A DNA stretch of 33,233 nt from Gammaproteobacteria bacterium (GTDB taxonomy: Bacteria > Pseudomonadota > Gammaproteobacteria > UBA9214). The position numbers and the translations under genes were made by a program. The DNA lies in assembly GCA_030632175.1 (NCBI GenBank), contig DAOVVG010000002.1, forward strand, positions 1-33,233, written 5' to 3'. Shown here piece after piece: positions 31,827 to 33,233 of the stretch (position 1 is its first letter; every line of letters begins with the position of its first letter). Under the pieces are notes generated by a model that searched no databases, was not told the origin of the DNA, and was given only the letters and a program-made list of their open reading frames with translations.

Positions 31827-33233
31827 ATGAGCGAAGAATCAGGCAAAAAACAGCGGTTATTGATAGTAGACGACTCAAAGGTTATCCGGGTCACGGCACG
31901 CAAGATCTTGCAGGATCATTTCGAGACCGTTGAAGCCATTGATGGCGAAAATGCCTGGGAGATTCTCAGCAACGAGGATCACTTCTCCCTGATTGTCTCC
32001 GATCTCACCATGCCGGAACTCGACGGTTACGGATTGCTGGAACGTATCAGAAGTTCCCATGCTCCTCATATTCAGAATATACCGGTCATTGTTATTACCG
32101 GCTCTAATGATTCCGAAACAGTAAAGAAACGCGCTTCCAGCGCAGGCGCAACCGATTTTATCGGCAAGCCGTTTGACTCGATCGATCTGCTGGCACGCAC
32201 ACAGGCACTTGCAGATGCGTATACAACAACAACGATTTTGACGGAAGAGAATATCGCACTGGAGGACCAGCTGACAACGGATTCGTTAACCGGTCTCGCC
32301 AACGAATCGGCATTCATGGATCAGGGCTATCAACAACTCTCCTACGCAGTACGTCATAAATCCAGCATGGCTGTGTTTCGCATTGAAATCGATGACTTCG
32401 GCGACCTGTTCAAACAACATGGTGAATCAGCTTCTGAATCGATGGTCAAGGCTGTTGCAACCGTCCTGCAGTCCGGGATCCGGCATGAAGATCTGGCTGC
32501 ACGTACCGGAACAGCACGTTTCTCTCTGCTGCTAACCAACATGGACAAGACCGGCACCCGCAACCTGGCCGACCGTATCAACCGCGATATCAGTGCACGC
32601 ATTCTGAAGCAGGGTGACACAAAAATTAATTTTACTGTCAGTATCGGCGTTGCCGCACCTGACATTGTGCGGGATACACGTTTTGAAGAACTGCTGTCAG
32701 TCGCAGACAGTCGACTGGTATACGCAACCTCCAGCGGAGGCAACCAGGCTATTTATGAATGTGCTGAAAAACAGCCCCCGCTCCCGCAGAACTCTCCTGA
32801 AATTACTGAAACTGCAGACCCGGCACCACCGGTACCCGAAGAGGTCGCTGCCAGCATTCCGGAACCCGTCGAAACCGCGGTCGAAGCCGAACCCAAGCCC
32901 GAAGCCGAACCTGAAGCCGAACCCGAACTCATACTTGAGGACATGGTGGCCTCTGAGACAGAAGAGCTAACGCTGTCAGACGATCAACTACCCACTGTTG
33001 AATGTCGCAGTACAGCTGACCCCGACTGTCAACCTGCGAAATTTTCCGGTCCGGTATCCGAACTGGCTACCGACCACTCCAGTGACTCTGCAACCTTCAC
33101 CAGCAGCACACCGACCAGCGAACCAGCCAGCGAACCGGTCGACATACCGGCAAGCATCCCGGAAACAGCAGGTGACACAACAGCCGCCAATCATTTTACC
33201 GGCAAAACGATTGTTGTAGACGTACCAGGCAGC
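31827..33233 (+). CDS. Response regulator with degenerate GGDEF domain and Pro/Glu-rich tail (partial)
   Basis: The frame is open from ATG 31827, preceded by GTGGAG, to the window edge, giving 469 residues without a stop. The receiver domain (about 9-125) is complete: Asp15 and Asp16, phospho-acceptor Asp59 in IVSDLTMP, Thr91 and Lys114. A GGDEF-type domain (about 148-305) follows with DSLTGLAN, but its active-site motif reads TGTARF (227-232) in place of GGDEF, so diguanylate cyclase activity is unlikely. After it comes a low-complexity Pro/Glu/Ala region with EAEPE-type repeats, then a Ser/Thr-rich stretch. Further C-terminal domains are probably outside the window. Confidence 0.85.
   Translation, partial: MSEESGKKQRLLIVDDSKVIRVTARKILQDHFETVEAIDGENAWEILSNEDHFSLIVSDLTMPELDGYGLLERIRSSHAPHIQNIPVIVITGSNDSETVKKRASSAGATDFIGKPFDSIDLLARTQALADAYTTTTILTEENIALEDQLTTDSLTGLANESAFMDQGYQQLSYAVRHKSSMAVFRIEIDDFGDLFKQHGESASESMVKAVATVLQSGIRHEDLAARTGTARFSLLLTNMDKTGTRNLADRINRDISARILKQGDTKINFTVSIGVAAPDIVRDTRFEELLSVADSRLVYATSSGGNQAIYECAEKQPPLPQNSPEITETADPAPPVPEEVAASIPEPVETAVEAEPKPEAEPEAEPELILEDMVASETEELTLSDDQLPTVECRSTADPDCQPAKFSGPVSELATDHSSDSATFTSSTPTSEPASEPVDIPASIPETAGDTTAANHFTGKTIVVDVPGS

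Overview
The window looks like a core-genome stretch of a gammaproteobacterium outside the Enterobacterales. Evidence for this is the classical order murJ-ribF-ileS-lspA-slpA beside a divergent rpsT, the rplU-rpmA-obgE-proB block facing an octaprenyl-type polyprenyl synthase, a complete set of Mla outer-membrane lipid-transport genes, and Rsd/AlgQ-, ZapG(YhcB)- and YggS-family proteins. I cannot name the genus. No phage, insertion sequence, CRISPR array or plasmid function is visible.

Layout. 1-248 is a near-perfect 112-bp inverted repeat that includes the 3' end of slpA. 189-6836 (minus strand) is the murJ-ribF-ileS-lspA-slpA operon, with rpsT divergent from it. 7417-10561 (minus) carries rplU-rpmA, a terminator, a 265-bp palindromic element, then obgE-proB. 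10741-11820 is ispB followed after one base by tRNA-Pro(CGG). 11928-16916 is a plus-strand block: a GAF-PP2C phosphatase-HATPase kinase fusion, an overlapping STAS protein, then mlaE, mlaD, mlaA and mlaC. mlaF lies tail-to-tail with this block, downstream of mazG and an rsd-like gene on the minus strand. 19600-20640 is an IscR-like regulator and iscU with no iscS between them. 20703-22832 is a degenerate REC-REC-GGDEF-EAL protein. 22945-28879 is a metabolic and housekeeping group: a RibD-C-type reductase, a YkgJ-type cysteine-cluster protein, two Nudix hydrolases, a DUF4382 lipoprotein, a chalcone-isomerase-like protein, a D-2-hydroxyacid dehydrogenase and YggS. 29035-33233 holds zapG, an unrecognised lipoprotein, a YihY-family membrane protein and the 5' part of a response regulator with a degenerate GGDEF domain.

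How the genes may work together. The most interesting arrangement is a partner-switching module (kinase and phosphatase in one chain, plus a STAS protein with the phosphorylatable D-S-S-G motif) immediately upstream of the Mla transporter genes. Since the STAS protein MlaB is a subunit of the E. coli Mla transporter, phosphorylation-controlled lipid transport is a testable idea. Second, the IscR-like protein has lost all three cluster-ligating cysteines but lies downstream of a good match to the IscR type-1 operator, next to an iscU with intact cysteines and no iscS. Third, both cyclic-di-GMP-type proteins have broken catalytic motifs and so look like receptors or scaffolds rather than enzymes.

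Gene starts were chosen by ribosome-binding sites and family alignment from memory. No database search was possible.
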